Assembly: GCF_002209355.2 (NCBI RefSeq)
Contig: NZ_CP106855.1
Location: 3,286,001-3,350,000, forward strand
DNA length: 64,000 nucleotides
DNA from: Bdellovibrio sp. SKB1291214
GTDB lineage: Bacteria; Bdellovibrionota; Bdellovibrionia; Bdellovibrionales; Bdellovibrionaceae
Direction: 5' to 3'
Below the pieces are notes generated by a model. It was not told the DNA's origin. It did not search any database and saw nothing but the letters and a program-made list of their open reading frames with translations. A program made the translations under genes and the position numbers. Below, piece by piece: positions 26,967 to 35,750 of this stretch; within the stretch, counting starts at the first letter, position 1, and every line of letters starts with the position of its first letter.

Positions 26967-28001
26967 CTATTTCTTTTTAGCGTAGACGAAGAATTCTTTA
27001 CCTTGGCGATTCGGCACGGAGGCTTGCCAGCGACCCCAGAAAATTGGGATGTAATTGTTTTTAACTCTTTGGCGAAGTTCCCATTCGCTGCCGCCGAACG
27101 GTGGTCCATGGCGTTTTTCCATCGCAAAGAAGACGCCCATTAAATGCCCGCCTTCAGCCAGACAGCGATTCCAAACCTTCACCAAATCTTGGCGAAGTTC
27201 GGGATTGATTGCGCAGTAACATGTGTGTTCAAAGACGATATCAAAAGCGCCGTCATAGTTTCGTGGAAGATTAAATAAATCGGCCTCCACAAAAGTTAAA
27301 TTTTCCATGTGACCGTAAAGCTTTTTAGCTCTTTCAAGTGCAACAGGAGAAATATCCACAGCTGTAACAACGTGACCTGCTTGGGCAAAGAACGCAGCAT
27401 CGTGTCCCTCGCCGCATCCTAAAACTAGAATGCGGGAACGAGAGATTTTCAAGCGCTGAAACATATCTTTCAAGGCTTCTGCGGGCTCACGTAAATTCCA
27501 ACCAGGGTTTTCTTCGCGTTTATAGATTTGGCTCCAGAAAGATTCTTTTTCGACGTCTGTCTCGGAATTCCAATACGGCGGAACTTCGTAAGTTTTCCCG
27601 TCAGCCGTGACCGATTCGTCGTCGAATTCTTCAACAATATTAAAGAATGCGGCTTGAGCTTTGCGCGACATTACAAATGGAATTTTGTCTTTTGTATATC
27701 CATGAAAACGGTCCCACTCATCCACACTTAATGATTCCAAAGTGAATGAGAACTCTGTGCCGTAAGGGCAGAGAATCGACCATTGTGAATCGTTTTTATT
27801 AATCTGCAGAGCGATCAAGGGTTCATCGAAGGCTTCGACGATCACGGATGTGCCGCCGAAGGTGCTCAACAATGTTCCGCCTTGATGAAGATTCAGATTC
27901 TCAAGAATTTCTTGGCCGGCTTGAGGGTCTTGGATTCGCACTTCGCGACTAACACAAAACCCTTCTTCATCAATTTGAACAAAGTGAGTAGGAATTGCCA
28001 T
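26967..28001 (-). CDS. TPMT-like SAM-dependent methyltransferase with N-terminal extra domain
   Basis: 344 residues. The C-terminal half (from ~145) resembles thiopurine/thiol methyltransferases: SFWSQIYKREENPGWNLREP, motif I ILVLGCGEGHDAAFFAQAGH, VTAVDISPVALERA, the FEHTCYCAINPELR segment and GPPFGGSEWELRQ. The N-terminal ~140 residues (from PTHFVQIDEEGFC) are not recognised and contain VLQIN-type beta strands. It may methylate small thiols, selenium or tellurium compounds. The ATG overlaps the preceding stop (TAATG), so it is coupled to the exported gene upstream. Confidence 0.75.
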   Translation of the reverse strand: MAIPTHFVQIDEEGFCVSREVRIQDPQAGQEILENLNLHQGGTLLSTFGGTSVIVEAFDEPLIALQINKNDSQWSILCPYGTEFSFTLESLSVDEWDRFHGYTKDKIPFVMSRKAQAAFFNIVEEFDDESVTADGKTYEVPPYWNSETDVEKESFWSQIYKREENPGWNLREPAEALKDMFQRLKISRSRILVLGCGEGHDAAFFAQAGHVVTAVDISPVALERAKKLYGHMENLTFVEADLFNLPRNYDGAFDIVFEHTCYCAINPELRQDLVKVWNRCLAEGGHLMGVFFAMEKRHGPPFGGSEWELRQRVKNNYIPIFWGRWQASVPNRQGKEFFVYAKKK

Positions 28002-28474
28002 TAGTGTTGATCGTGTTCAGTCGGAGCAGGAGTAGCAGCAGGCGTTGTCGCCGGAGCTTCTGATGGAGTATCAGGAGTTACTGTGGAGCCCTCAGAGAAA
28101 ACAACGATATCATTTGTGGTTTTAACGGATTGCAAAGTCCATTTATCTGTCTTGTCTTCAGTAGGTTCGCGGTGAAGGATGGCCTCACCCTCGATAATTT
28201 GCTCAAGATTTTCACCAGCTTCACCAGCCTCGGAGAATTTGTAAGCGAAAACGGCGCGAACTTTGTTGTCAGTCATAGACTCAGTCCAAAGTTTATCGAT
28301 TCTTAGATCTTTAGCGTTTGGTTTTTTTGCAGACAAAGTTGCTTTGATAAGTTCAGCCAATTTCGTTTGGATGCCAGCGTGCGTCTCGAAGCCAATAGCT
28401 TCATTCGTGTGAATCACGTTCCAAGTCCAAACCAAAGCAGCAACGAAAACAACGAGGCTAACAATTTTCTTCAT
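28001..28474 (-). CDS. Signal-anchored protein of unknown function
   Basis: 157 residues. MKKIVSLVVFVAALVWTWNV is a signal or anchor segment. The mature part has an alpha/beta region (KLAELIKATLSAKKPNAKDL, WTESMTDNKVRAVFAYKF), ending in a Pro/Ala/Thr-rich tail. No known family is recognised. It is upstream of, and overlaps, the TPMT-like gene, so both are likely read from one mRNA. Confidence 0.7.
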   Translation of the reverse strand: MKKIVSLVVFVAALVWTWNVIHTNEAIGFETHAGIQTKLAELIKATLSAKKPNAKDLRIDKLWTESMTDNKVRAVFAYKFSEAGEAGENLEQIIEGEAILHREPTEDKTDKWTLQSVKTTNDIVVFSEGSTVTPDTPSEAPATTPAATPAPTEHDQH

Positions 28475-28575
28475 TTCAAATTCCTCTTAGGTGAAATCTT
28501 CTTTTGAAATATTCGAGTCTTTATCGGAGCATGATATCTTAGATTTTTCAATACCAGTAGGGAAAAGGATATCTC

Positions 28576-29211
28576 ATGAACCAACAATGGCTGACAATCT
28601 TAATGTCTAAGGGAATTGAGCTTGAGCAAAACCTGCGTCAGCAGCTTCAACAGGCCAAAGACGGTCTAAAAAATCAACTCGAAGACCGCGGAATTCGTCT
28701 GGGTGCTGCCGACCTTGCTGCACTTCTGGAAGAGGTTTCGCCTAAGGCTTCGCATGCTGCGCTGGGTTATGCGCTTGATATCGTTAGGCCTTTTTCGGCG
28801 GGAATGGGATTAAGAATTTCCCGTCTTAAGGACACTCAGATTGAAGTGGTAATCCCCGCCCGCACTCGAAACATGAATGAAGCTAAGCAAATGCATGAGG
28901 GCGCGATTTTAACAACGGCCATTGAGGCCGTGAAGATTCTGTGGATGCGTCATGCCCCGATGGGAAATTTCGAGATTGCTGTTACGCGAATTGAATCTGA
29001 GTTTTTTAAAGTGCAAACAGGTGAGTGCAGATTGCGATTGGAATTAGCGGAAAATACCCGCGAAGTGGTTTTAGCGGATCTCAGAGATCGTCGCGAATCA
29101 ACTTCGGCTGCGGATGTACAAATTTTTGATGAAAATGATCAAGCCGTCGGTTCTGTGCAAATGCAGTTAAAGTTAAAACACACTCCAGCGCTTAGCAGCT
29201 CTGCGGAGTAA
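28576..29211 (+). CDS. DUF4442-like hotdog-fold protein, predicted acyl-CoA thioesterase
   Basis: 211 residues. The pattern [23 protein letters not shown] and [20 protein letters not shown] fits the DUF4442/YiiD-C hotdog class, where the N-x-x-x-x-M-H-E-G region lies at the active site. The N-terminal ~75 residues form a helix. As the first gene of the branched-chain cluster (11 bp before the carboxyltransferase) it may release stalled acyl-CoA intermediates; this is an inference from position. Confidence 0.7.
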   Translation: MNQQWLTILMSKGIELEQNLRQQLQQAKDGLKNQLEDRGIRLGAADLAALLEEVSPKASHAALGYALDIVRPFSAGMGLRISRLKDTQIEVVIPARTRNMNEAKQMHEGAILTTAIEAVKILWMRHAPMGNFEIAVTRIESEFFKVQTGECRLRLELAENTREVVLADLRDRRESTSAADVQIFDENDQAVGSVQMQLKLKHTPALSSSAE

Positions 29212-29221
29212 AAGGTCTCGT

Positions 29222-30829
29222 ATGGAAATTTTGGACAGTCACATTGATGTAAACTCTTCTGATTTTAAAGCTAATCGCGATGCGATGTTAAACATCGTAG
29301 GTCAGTGGAGAGAGAGAGTCGAATTGGTCAAACAAGGTGGCGGTGCTGATGCCACTAAAAAACATAAAGCTCGCGGTAAAATGACAGCGCGTGAACGAAT
29401 CGAAGCTTTAGTGGATGGCGGAACTGCTTTTCTTGAGTTTTCGACTTTAGCTGCTTGGGATATGTACGAAGGCCAAGCACCGGGTGCTGGTGTTATTACG
29501 GGTATTGGTGTGGTCCATGGCACTGAGTGTGTGATCGTAGCTAACGATGCCACAGTTAAAGGTGGAACATACTTCCCTATGACAGTGAAAAAACATTTGC
29601 GTGCTCAAGAAATCGCATTTGAAAATGGATTGCCTTGTATTTACCTAGTGGATTCGGGTGGCGCCTTCTTGCCGATGCAAGCAGATGTGTTCCCGGATCG
29701 TGACCATTTCGGTCGTATTTTCTATAACCAAGCTCGCATGTCGGCAGCTGGTATCCCGCAAATCGCAGTGGTCATGGGGTCTTGTACAGCCGGTGGAGCT
29801 TACGTTCCAGCGATGAGTGATGAGACCGTCATCGTTAAAGAAAATGGTACGATCTTTTTAGGAGGACCGCCATTAGTCAAAGCAGCAACGGGAGAAGTTG
29901 TTGATGCTCAAGCTTTGGGTGGTGCACAAGTTCACTGTGAAAACTCGGGTGTAACAGATCACTTTGCGGAAGATGACGAGCATGCTGTTGAAATCACTCG
30001 CTCCATCGTCGCACATTTAAATCACAAAAAAACTGTGACGATGCAGATTCTTCCTGTGGAAGAGCCACTGTTTGACTCTCAAGAAATCTATGGCGTGATT
30101 CCTAAGGATTCACGTGTGCCATTTGATGTCCGCGAAATCATCGCACGTATTGTGGATGGTTCTCGTTTCCATGAATTCAAAGCTTTATATGGAAAAACTT
30201 TGGTGACTGGCTTTGCACATATTTATGGAATGCCAGTGGGTATTATCGCCAACAACGGTGTATTGTTCAGCGAAAGTGCTCAGAAGGCTGCGCACTTTAT
30301 CGAGCTTTGTGAGCAACGTGAAATTCCGTTGATCTTTTTGCAAAATATCACAGGTTTCATGGTTGGTAAGAAATATGAAAATGAGGGCATCGCGAAACAC
30401 GGTGCTAAGATGGTTATGGCCGTTTCTAACGCCCACGTTCCTAAATTCACTGTGGTGATTGGTGGTTCGTACGGAGCGGGGAACTACGGAATGTGCGGTC
30501 GTGCCTATCAGCCTCGTCAATTGTGGATGTGGCCGAACGCTAAGATCAGCGTCATGGGCGGAGAGCAAGCTGCAAACGTTTTGTTAACCGTAAAATTGGA
30601 TCAAATGGCAGCCAAAGGCCAAACCATGGGTACTGAAGAACAGGCGGAATTTAAACGCCCTACTTTGGAAAAGTATGAACACGAAAGCTCCGCATACTAT
30701 TCGTCGGCTCGCTTGTGGGATGATGGGATCATTGATCCCGCAGACACACGCCGGGTTTTGGCATTAGGTATTGCGGCAAGCCTTAACAAGTCTTGGGGTG
30801 AAAAGTCCCAGGGCGTCTTTAGGATGTAG
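29222..30829 (+). CDS. liuB: Methylcrotonyl-CoA carboxylase carboxyltransferase subunit (beta)
   Basis: 535 residues, the usual length of MCC beta. Both halves of the crotonase-like carboxyltransferase are present: [19 protein letters not shown] and [16 protein letters not shown] in the N-terminal half, [20 protein letters not shown] and [16 protein letters not shown] in the C-terminal half. The N terminus [18 protein letters not shown] is standard. It transfers CO2 from biotin to 3-methylcrotonyl-CoA in leucine breakdown. The cluster with biotin carboxylase, carrier, hydratase and HMG-CoA lyase favours MCC over propionyl-CoA carboxylase. Confidence 0.93.
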   Translation: MEILDSHIDVNSSDFKANRDAMLNIVGQWRERVELVKQGGGADATKKHKARGKMTARERIEALVDGGTAFLEFSTLAAWDMYEGQAPGAGVITGIGVVHGTECVIVANDATVKGGTYFPMTVKKHLRAQEIAFENGLPCIYLVDSGGAFLPMQADVFPDRDHFGRIFYNQARMSAAGIPQIAVVMGSCTAGGAYVPAMSDETVIVKENGTIFLGGPPLVKAATGEVVDAQALGGAQVHCENSGVTDHFAEDDEHAVEITRSIVAHLNHKKTVTMQILPVEEPLFDSQEIYGVIPKDSRVPFDVREIIARIVDGSRFHEFKALYGKTLVTGFAHIYGMPVGIIANNGVLFSESAQKAAHFIELCEQREIPLIFLQNITGFMVGKKYENEGIAKHGAKMVMAVSNAHVPKFTVVIGGSYGAGNYGMCGRAYQPRQLWMWPNAKISVMGGEQAANVLLTVKLDQMAAKGQTMGTEEQAEFKRPTLEKYEHESSAYYSSARLWDDGIIDPADTRRVLALGIAASLNKSWGEKSQGVFRM

Positions 30830-30832
30830 GTC

Positions 30833-31609
30833 ATGAACTTTGTTGTCATCGCGGAAATGGATCACGTTGCTTACGTTAAGTTGAACAGACCGGACGTGCG
30901 CAACGCTTTTAACCCTGAAATGATCGCAGAAATTACCGAGACATTTCATCAGTTAGAAATGCGTCGTGATCTGCGTGCCGTTGTATTGCAAGGGGAGGGT
31001 AAATCCTTTTGCGCCGGTGCTGATTTGAACTGGATGAGAGAAATGGTAAATTTCTCTTACCATCAAAACCGCGAAGATTCTTTGCGTCTGTTTGCAATGT
31101 TTGAAGCTATCGCGAAATGCACTCTTCCGATCATTGGGTTGATTCATGGCGCTGCCTTTGGTGGTGCTTTAGGTTTGGTCGCAGTTTGTGATGAAGTCAT
31201 TGCAGAAGAGGGTACTCAGTTTTGCTTTAGTGAAGTGAAACTCGGAATTGCACCCGCAGTCATCAGCGCGTTTGTTCAACGTAAAGCTGTTGCTGGTAAA
31301 GTTCGTCCTTTGATGCTTTCTGGAGCTGTTTTCAATCCTCAAGTGGCCCAGCAAGCCGGTCTGGTGACTGAGATTGCACCGGTCGGTGAGGGGCATAACC
31401 TTTTGCAAAAGATTATCGCCAATTACAAGCAAGGCGGTGCGGAAGCAGTTCGTGAAACGAAAAAACTTTTGAATGACATCGCGAATTTAACGTGGGAACA
31501 ACAGCGTGATCGCACAACTCACTTGATTGCAGAACGTCGTGCCAGCGATGAAGGTCAGGAGGGGCTTAAGTCCTTTCTTGAAAAACGCGAACCATCGTGG
31601 AGAAGTTAG
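30833..31609 (+). CDS. liuC: Enoyl-CoA hydratase/isomerase, probable methylglutaconyl-CoA hydratase
   Basis: 258 residues of the crotonase family. The oxyanion-hole elements are KSFCAGADLNWMREM and GAAFGGALGLVAVCD, and the second catalytic segment is FCFSEVKLGIAPAVIS, with Glu in the usual position. In this cluster it should hydrate 3-methylglutaconyl-CoA to HMG-CoA, the step between MCC and HMG-CoA lyase. It begins 3 bp after the carboxyltransferase stop. The last 13 bp overlap the EamA gene. Confidence 0.88.
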   Translation: MNFVVIAEMDHVAYVKLNRPDVRNAFNPEMIAEITETFHQLEMRRDLRAVVLQGEGKSFCAGADLNWMREMVNFSYHQNREDSLRLFAMFEAIAKCTLPIIGLIHGAAFGGALGLVAVCDEVIAEEGTQFCFSEVKLGIAPAVISAFVQRKAVAGKVRPLMLSGAVFNPQVAQQAGLVTEIAPVGEGHNLLQKIIANYKQGGAEAVRETKKLLNDIANLTWEQQRDRTTHLIAERRASDEGQEGLKSFLEKREPSWRS

Positions 31610-32490
31610 TCGCAGTCCTTTGCGTTTTGATCGCCATCTTTTCCGTACAAGGTGGCGCAAGCTTCGCGAAACAATTATTTCCATTAATAGGTCCACAAGC
31701 TGCAACTTTTTGGCGTGCATGGTTTTCTGCACTCATCCTGCTTGCGATTTACCGTCCTTGGACTCAGAAATTTTCTGCAAGCACTCTTAAAACAGTTGCT
31801 ATTTATGGTGTCTGTTTGGCTTGTATGAATTTAACGTTCTATCTATCGATTGAACGTGTTCCACTTGGTGTTGCGGTCGCTTTAGAATTCACAGGTCCCT
31901 TGGCCGTTGCGATCTTAGGATCTAAAAGAGTCTTAGATATCTTGTGGGTGGCTTTGGCAGCGGCAGGTATCATTTTAATTTTACCTCATTCAGATTTTTC
32001 AAAAAATATAGATTTGCTCGGGGCCCTGTTGGCTTTGATCGCTGGCGCTTTTTGGGGTTTTTATATTATCTTGGCGAAAAAAGTGGGCTCGAAAATTCCA
32101 GGTGGAACTGCCACTGCAATGGGACTAACAGTGGCGGCCTTAACGGTAACAGTTCCGGCGGTCTCCCACGTCCATCCGTCAGTATACGACAATCAAATGT
32201 GGTTGATGATTTTGGGGATGGCTATCTTATCAGGAGCGATTCCGTTTTCATTGGAAATGATCGCATTAAGGCGAATTCCTTCAAAGACTTTCGGTGTTTT
32301 CATGAGTATGGAGCCAGCCGTTGCCGCACTTATGGGGCTTCTTTTTTTAAATGAGAGGCTGTCGGACACGCAAATGGTTGCAATTGTGTGCGTGATGGCT
32401 GCATCTTGCGGAAGCTCTCTCACGTCTCGCTCGGTCAAAGTTCCCGGTAAGCAACCGATAGCAAATGCAAAACTTTTCGGCATTTGGTGA
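31597..32490 (+). CDS. EamA/RhtA-like drug/metabolite transporter
   Basis: 297 residues, ten predicted transmembrane helices in two EamA repeats. Start GTG at 31597 overlaps the hydratase gene. Typical pieces are LKTVAIYGVCLACMNLTFYL, RVPLGVAVALEFTGPLAVAI and RIPSKTFGVFMSMEPAVAAL, close to the RhtA inner-membrane exporter. It exports amino acids or other metabolites; its place inside the leucine cluster suggests a branched-chain or threonine/homoserine-type substrate. The following 256-bp gap splits the cluster. Confidence 0.88.
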   Translation: MEKLVAVLCVLIAIFSVQGGASFAKQLFPLIGPQAATFWRAWFSALILLAIYRPWTQKFSASTLKTVAIYGVCLACMNLTFYLSIERVPLGVAVALEFTGPLAVAILGSKRVLDILWVALAAAGIILILPHSDFSKNIDLLGALLALIAGAFWGFYIILAKKVGSKIPGGTATAMGLTVAALTVTVPAVSHVHPSVYDNQMWLMILGMAILSGAIPFSLEMIALRRIPSKTFGVFMSMEPAVAALMGLLFLNERLSDTQMVAIVCVMAASCGSSLTSRSVKVPGKQPIANAKLFGIW

Positions 32491-32746
32491 GGCTTCTTGA
32501 TTCACTTTTTGGAAACTTAATGCGAATTGAAACAAACTCTGACACTTCCAACGCGGTCAAATTCTAAGTATTTTGATTTCTTTCAATCACCAAATAGTCC
32601 ACCACCCAAAATTTGGAAGAGAAGGTTTTTAGCTCTATGGAGCCCTTGGTTAAAGCACACTCTGCCTAGGGAAATGGCCGTCTTTTCGTTGCTTTAACCA
32701 GGATTCGTCGATATAGATTAAGCTCTAAAATTGGAGCTTTTGCACC
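32491..32746 (+). promoter_or_regulatory. 256-bp gap before the biotin carboxylase gene: long inverted repeat and RBS hairpin
   Basis: The gap holds a perfect 11-bp inverted repeat, TGGTTAAAGCA (32647-32657) and its complement (32690-32700), with a 32-nt loop. A 15-codon frame at 32520-32567 has a weak Shine-Dalgarno sequence and is probably not meaningful. A hairpin at 32720-32739 covers the ribosome site and is listed separately. Confidence 0.45.
32720..32739 (+). promoter_or_regulatory. Hairpin sequestering the Shine-Dalgarno sequence of liuD
   Basis: AAGCTC (32720-32725) pairs with GAGCTT (32734-32739). The GGAG of the ribosome site (32733-32736), ~10 nt before the ATG at 32747, is thereby in the 3' arm. 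It may act as an on/off switch for translation of the biotin carboxylase. Confidence 0.5.
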
Positions 32747-34237
32747 ATGACGAAAATGCCTGGAAAATTCACTCGTATCGCTATCGCCAACCGCGGAGAA
32801 GTCGCGGTTCGTATTATCAAAGCTTGCGAAGAATTGGGAATCGAAACCGTTCTTTTGCACTCTGAAGCCGACATTCATTCTCGTGCCTTTCGAATGGCGA
32901 CAAAAACAATCTGCATCGGTCCTGCGCCGACAGCAGAAAGTTACTTAAACATCGAAGCAAATATTAACGGAGCCCTAGCTGGTGGCGCGCAAGCGATCCA
33001 TCCTGGCTTTGGATTCTTGTCTGAGAACGCTGATTTTGCTGAAGCGGTTACTAAAGCGGGGCTGACATTTATTGGTCCATCAGCGGAAGCGATTCGTTCT
33101 TTGGGTGATAAGGTTCACTGTAAAGAGCTTGCGAAAAAAGCCGGTCTTCCTTTGGTTCCTGGATATCAGGGCGAAAACCAACAAGTTGCAAACTTGATCA
33201 CTGAAGCAGAACGCATTGGTTATCCCGTGATCGTGAAAGCCGCTGCTGGCGGTGGTGGTCGCGGTATGAAATTAATCAAGTCATCTGCGGAAGCTGCGGA
33301 GTTGATTGAATCGGCTCAGCGTGAAGCCCAATCTGCTTTCGGTTCGCCAAAAGTTTTCTTGGAAAAATACTTAGACCGCGCAAAACACATCGAATTCCAA
33401 ATTTTTGGTGATTCGATTGGTAACGTGGCTCACTTCTTTGATCGCGAGTGCTCAGTGCAACGTCGCCATCAAAAAATCATCGAGGAAGCAACTTCTCCGT
33501 CTTTGACCGATGATCTTCGTCGTCGTATGGGGGAGGCCGCTTGTGCCATCGCCACTTTGGGTAAATACAAAGGTGCGGGTACGGTTGAGTTTTTGCTTCA
33601 AGATGGTGAATTTTATTTGCTTGAAGTGAATACGCGTTTGCAAGTTGAGCATCCAGTGACTGAAGAAGTTTTGGGTGTGGACCTGGTAAAAATGCAGATC
33701 ATGACAGCTCAAGGTGAATACATACATGATCCAAAAATGATCCGTATTCCTCGTGGTCATTCTATCGAGTGCCGAATTTACGCTGAAAATCCATTCTTGG
33801 GTGGCGTGCCGAGTACAGGTTTGTTAGGTCACGTTGAATGGCCCGAGGGCCCCGGCCGTCGCTATGAATATGGTTTTGATTCTGGTGATACGATCACCCC
33901 ATACTATGACCCGATGATCGCGAAGGTGATTGTTTGGGACGAGAACCGTCCTCGCGCGATTCAAAAAATGATCCGCGTGTTGAAAGACTCGGTCGTGTTC
34001 GGTGTTCACACAAATATTCCGTATTTGATTGAGATTCTTTCACATAAAGAATTCGTGATGGGGACGATGACGACAAGATTCATCGAAACTTATTTCGCAG
34101 ATCCGATCAAAGAACCTGAGCTGAATGAAGTTGAAAAGAAACTTGCAGCGGCAGCATTGGCGCAAGCTCGTGGTGCTCAAACATCGGGAACTCAAGCAAG
34201 CACATCACCATGGGCATCTTATTGGAGAGGTATCTAA
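32747..34237 (+). CDS. liuD: Biotin carboxylase subunit of methylcrotonyl-CoA carboxylase
   Basis: 496 residues: the biotin carboxylase part only. The N-terminal RIAIANRGEVAVRIIKACEELG, the glycine-rich ATP lid AAAGGGGRGMKLI, the E-x-R-K-type EKYLDRAKHIEFQIFGD, the signature CSVQRRHQKIIEEA, and the active-site LLEVNTRLQVEHPVTEEV are intact. Most methylcrotonyl-CoA carboxylases carry biotin carboxylase and BCCP on one ~670-residue chain; here BCCP is a separate gene that overlaps by one base (TAATG). It fits acetyl-CoA carboxylase AccC also, but the cluster points to leucine breakdown. Confidence 0.9.
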   Translation: MTKMPGKFTRIAIANRGEVAVRIIKACEELGIETVLLHSEADIHSRAFRMATKTICIGPAPTAESYLNIEANINGALAGGAQAIHPGFGFLSENADFAEAVTKAGLTFIGPSAEAIRSLGDKVHCKELAKKAGLPLVPGYQGENQQVANLITEAERIGYPVIVKAAAGGGGRGMKLIKSSAEAAELIESAQREAQSAFGSPKVFLEKYLDRAKHIEFQIFGDSIGNVAHFFDRECSVQRRHQKIIEEATSPSLTDDLRRRMGEAACAIATLGKYKGAGTVEFLLQDGEFYLLEVNTRLQVEHPVTEEVLGVDLVKMQIMTAQGEYIHDPKMIRIPRGHSIECRIYAENPFLGGVPSTGLLGHVEWPEGPGRRYEYGFDSGDTITPYYDPMIAKVIVWDENRPRAIQKMIRVLKDSVVFGVHTNIPYLIEILSHKEFVMGTMTTRFIETYFADPIKEPELNEVEKKLAAAALAQARGAQTSGTQASTSPWASYWRGI

Positions 34238-34614
34238 TGGACGTTAAGGTTCGTATCGACGGTGTCGATCACAAAGGGCAGGCTCAATTGCTTCAAGGCA
34301 CATTGTGGGTGCATGTGAATGGACGTACTTTCACTATGGACGCGGGAGCTGGCCGTAAGTCTCGTAAAAAAGCGGGTGCTGGAGGTTCCTCTGATACTGT
34401 GTCCGCCCCAATGCCAGGCAAAGTGACTAAAATTTTGGTACAAACGGGTGCAGAGCTTAAAGCGGGACAAGCAGTTTTAGTAATGGAAGCCATGAAAATG
34501 GAGTACACTTTAAAAGCTGATATCGCTGGAACTGTGGATTCAGTTTCTTGCGCTGTCGGTGAGCAAGTGGCTTTAGGTAAAGCACTTGTGAAAATTAAAC
34601 CTTCTGCTGAATAA
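34237..34614 (+). CDS. Biotin carboxyl carrier protein (stand-alone)
   Basis: 125 residues. The C-terminal ~70 form a biotinyl domain with the lysine K87 in MEAMKMEYTLKA, and SAPMPGKVTKILVQTG at its start. The N-terminal ~45 residues and a Gly/Ser linker have no match. The ATG overlaps the stop of the biotin carboxylase gene (TAATG), so stoichiometric production is likely. An in-frame start at 34210 would read into the upstream gene and is not used. Confidence 0.93.
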   Translation: MDVKVRIDGVDHKGQAQLLQGTLWVHVNGRTFTMDAGAGRKSRKKAGAGGSSDTVSAPMPGKVTKILVQTGAELKAGQAVLVMEAMKMEYTLKADIAGTVDSVSCAVGEQVALGKALVKIKPSAE

Positions 34615-34621
34615 GAAATTT

Positions 34622-35566
34622 ATGGCTAAGAATTCGGTTGCGATTGTGGAAATGGGACTACGAGACGGTTTGCAAAACGAGAAAGTCGTTTTGGATGCCG
34701 ACACGCGTGTTGAATTTGCACGTCGTTTGATCGAAGCCGGCACAAAACGTGTTGAGATCGGTGCCTTTGTTTCTCCGCAATGGGTTCCGCAAATGGCGGG
34801 GACTAAAGAAGTCGTCAGCAAAGCTTTCGGTTTGCAAAAGTCGGGTCAAATTCCCAAAAAGACTGAATTCTCTGTTTTAGTTCCTAACGAGCGCGGTATG
34901 CAAGATGCCATCGCCAGTGGTGTTAAAGAGATCGCTATCTTTGCGGCTTGTTCAGAGTCGTTCTCTCAAAAGAATATCAATTGCTCCATCGATGAAAGCT
35001 TTAAACGTTTTGAGCCAGTCATGGCACTAGCTAAGAAACACAAAATCAAAGTGCGTGGCTATCTTTCCACCTGCTTTGGTTGTCCTTTTGAAGGAAAAGT
35101 TCCAGAGGCTCGCGTTGTGAAGCTTGCTCAGCGCATGCATAAACTGGGAGTTTACGAGCTTTCCGTGGGTGACACTATAGGTGTTGCGAATGTCGGCCAA
35201 GTTCATTCACTTTTTAAGAAAATCAAAAAAGTCGTTCCTGTTAAAAAGTTAGCAGGACATTTCCACGATACTCGAGGACAAGCTCTTGCGAATATTCTTG
35301 CGGCTTATGAAGAGGGCGTCCGCGTTTTTGATACTAGCCTTGGTGGTTTGGGTGGTTGTCCTTACGCTCCAGGTGCGACAGGGAATGTGGCGACAGAAGA
35401 TGTTGTTTACATGTTCCACGGCATGGGAATTAAAACAGGTTTAAACCTTGATAAGTTGATTGCGATCGATCCTTGGATGTCAGAGAAAATCCAACACGCA
35501 CTTCCCTGGAAGGTTGGTAAAGTGGGACCACTGAAACCTCTGGGAAAAGTCGCTGTCTCAAAATGA
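34622..35566 (+). CDS. hmgL: Hydroxymethylglutaryl-CoA lyase
   Basis: 314 residues. Key motifs are MGLRDGLQNEK at the start of the barrel (metal and substrate site), STCFGCPFEGKVPE, LSVGDTIGVAN, the H-F-H-D metal pair in LAGHFHDTRGQA and the catalytic-Cys loop GGLGGCPYAPGATGNVATED, all intact. It splits HMG-CoA to acetoacetate and acetyl-CoA, ending leucine degradation. It begins 7 bp after the BCCP stop and is the last gene of the cluster. Confidence 0.95.
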   Translation: MAKNSVAIVEMGLRDGLQNEKVVLDADTRVEFARRLIEAGTKRVEIGAFVSPQWVPQMAGTKEVVSKAFGLQKSGQIPKKTEFSVLVPNERGMQDAIASGVKEIAIFAACSESFSQKNINCSIDESFKRFEPVMALAKKHKIKVRGYLSTCFGCPFEGKVPEARVVKLAQRMHKLGVYELSVGDTIGVANVGQVHSLFKKIKKVVPVKKLAGHFHDTRGQALANILAAYEEGVRVFDTSLGGLGGCPYAPGATGNVATEDVVYMFHGMGIKTGLNLDKLIAIDPWMSEKIQHALPWKVGKVGPLKPLGKVAVSK

Positions 35567-35750
35567 GATATTAACTTTCTGAGCACGTACTCTAAACGTT
35601 TACGTCGTTAACAGGTGTTGCCGCGTTTTGTTCTCTATTGGTTTCCATTGATCTCAAAACCCATTTTAATCCAGTTAGTTCCATTAGTTATTGGTATCGA
35701 GTTTGAAATAGTCACCTTTGAATTAAAACAATTCTTAGGGAGACCTATTT

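Noticed and set aside
32148-32157. GTAACAGTTCC inside the EamA gene, resembling a family-2 REP arm
   Set aside because: A short partial match inside a coding frame, without the CCTTTTT half.
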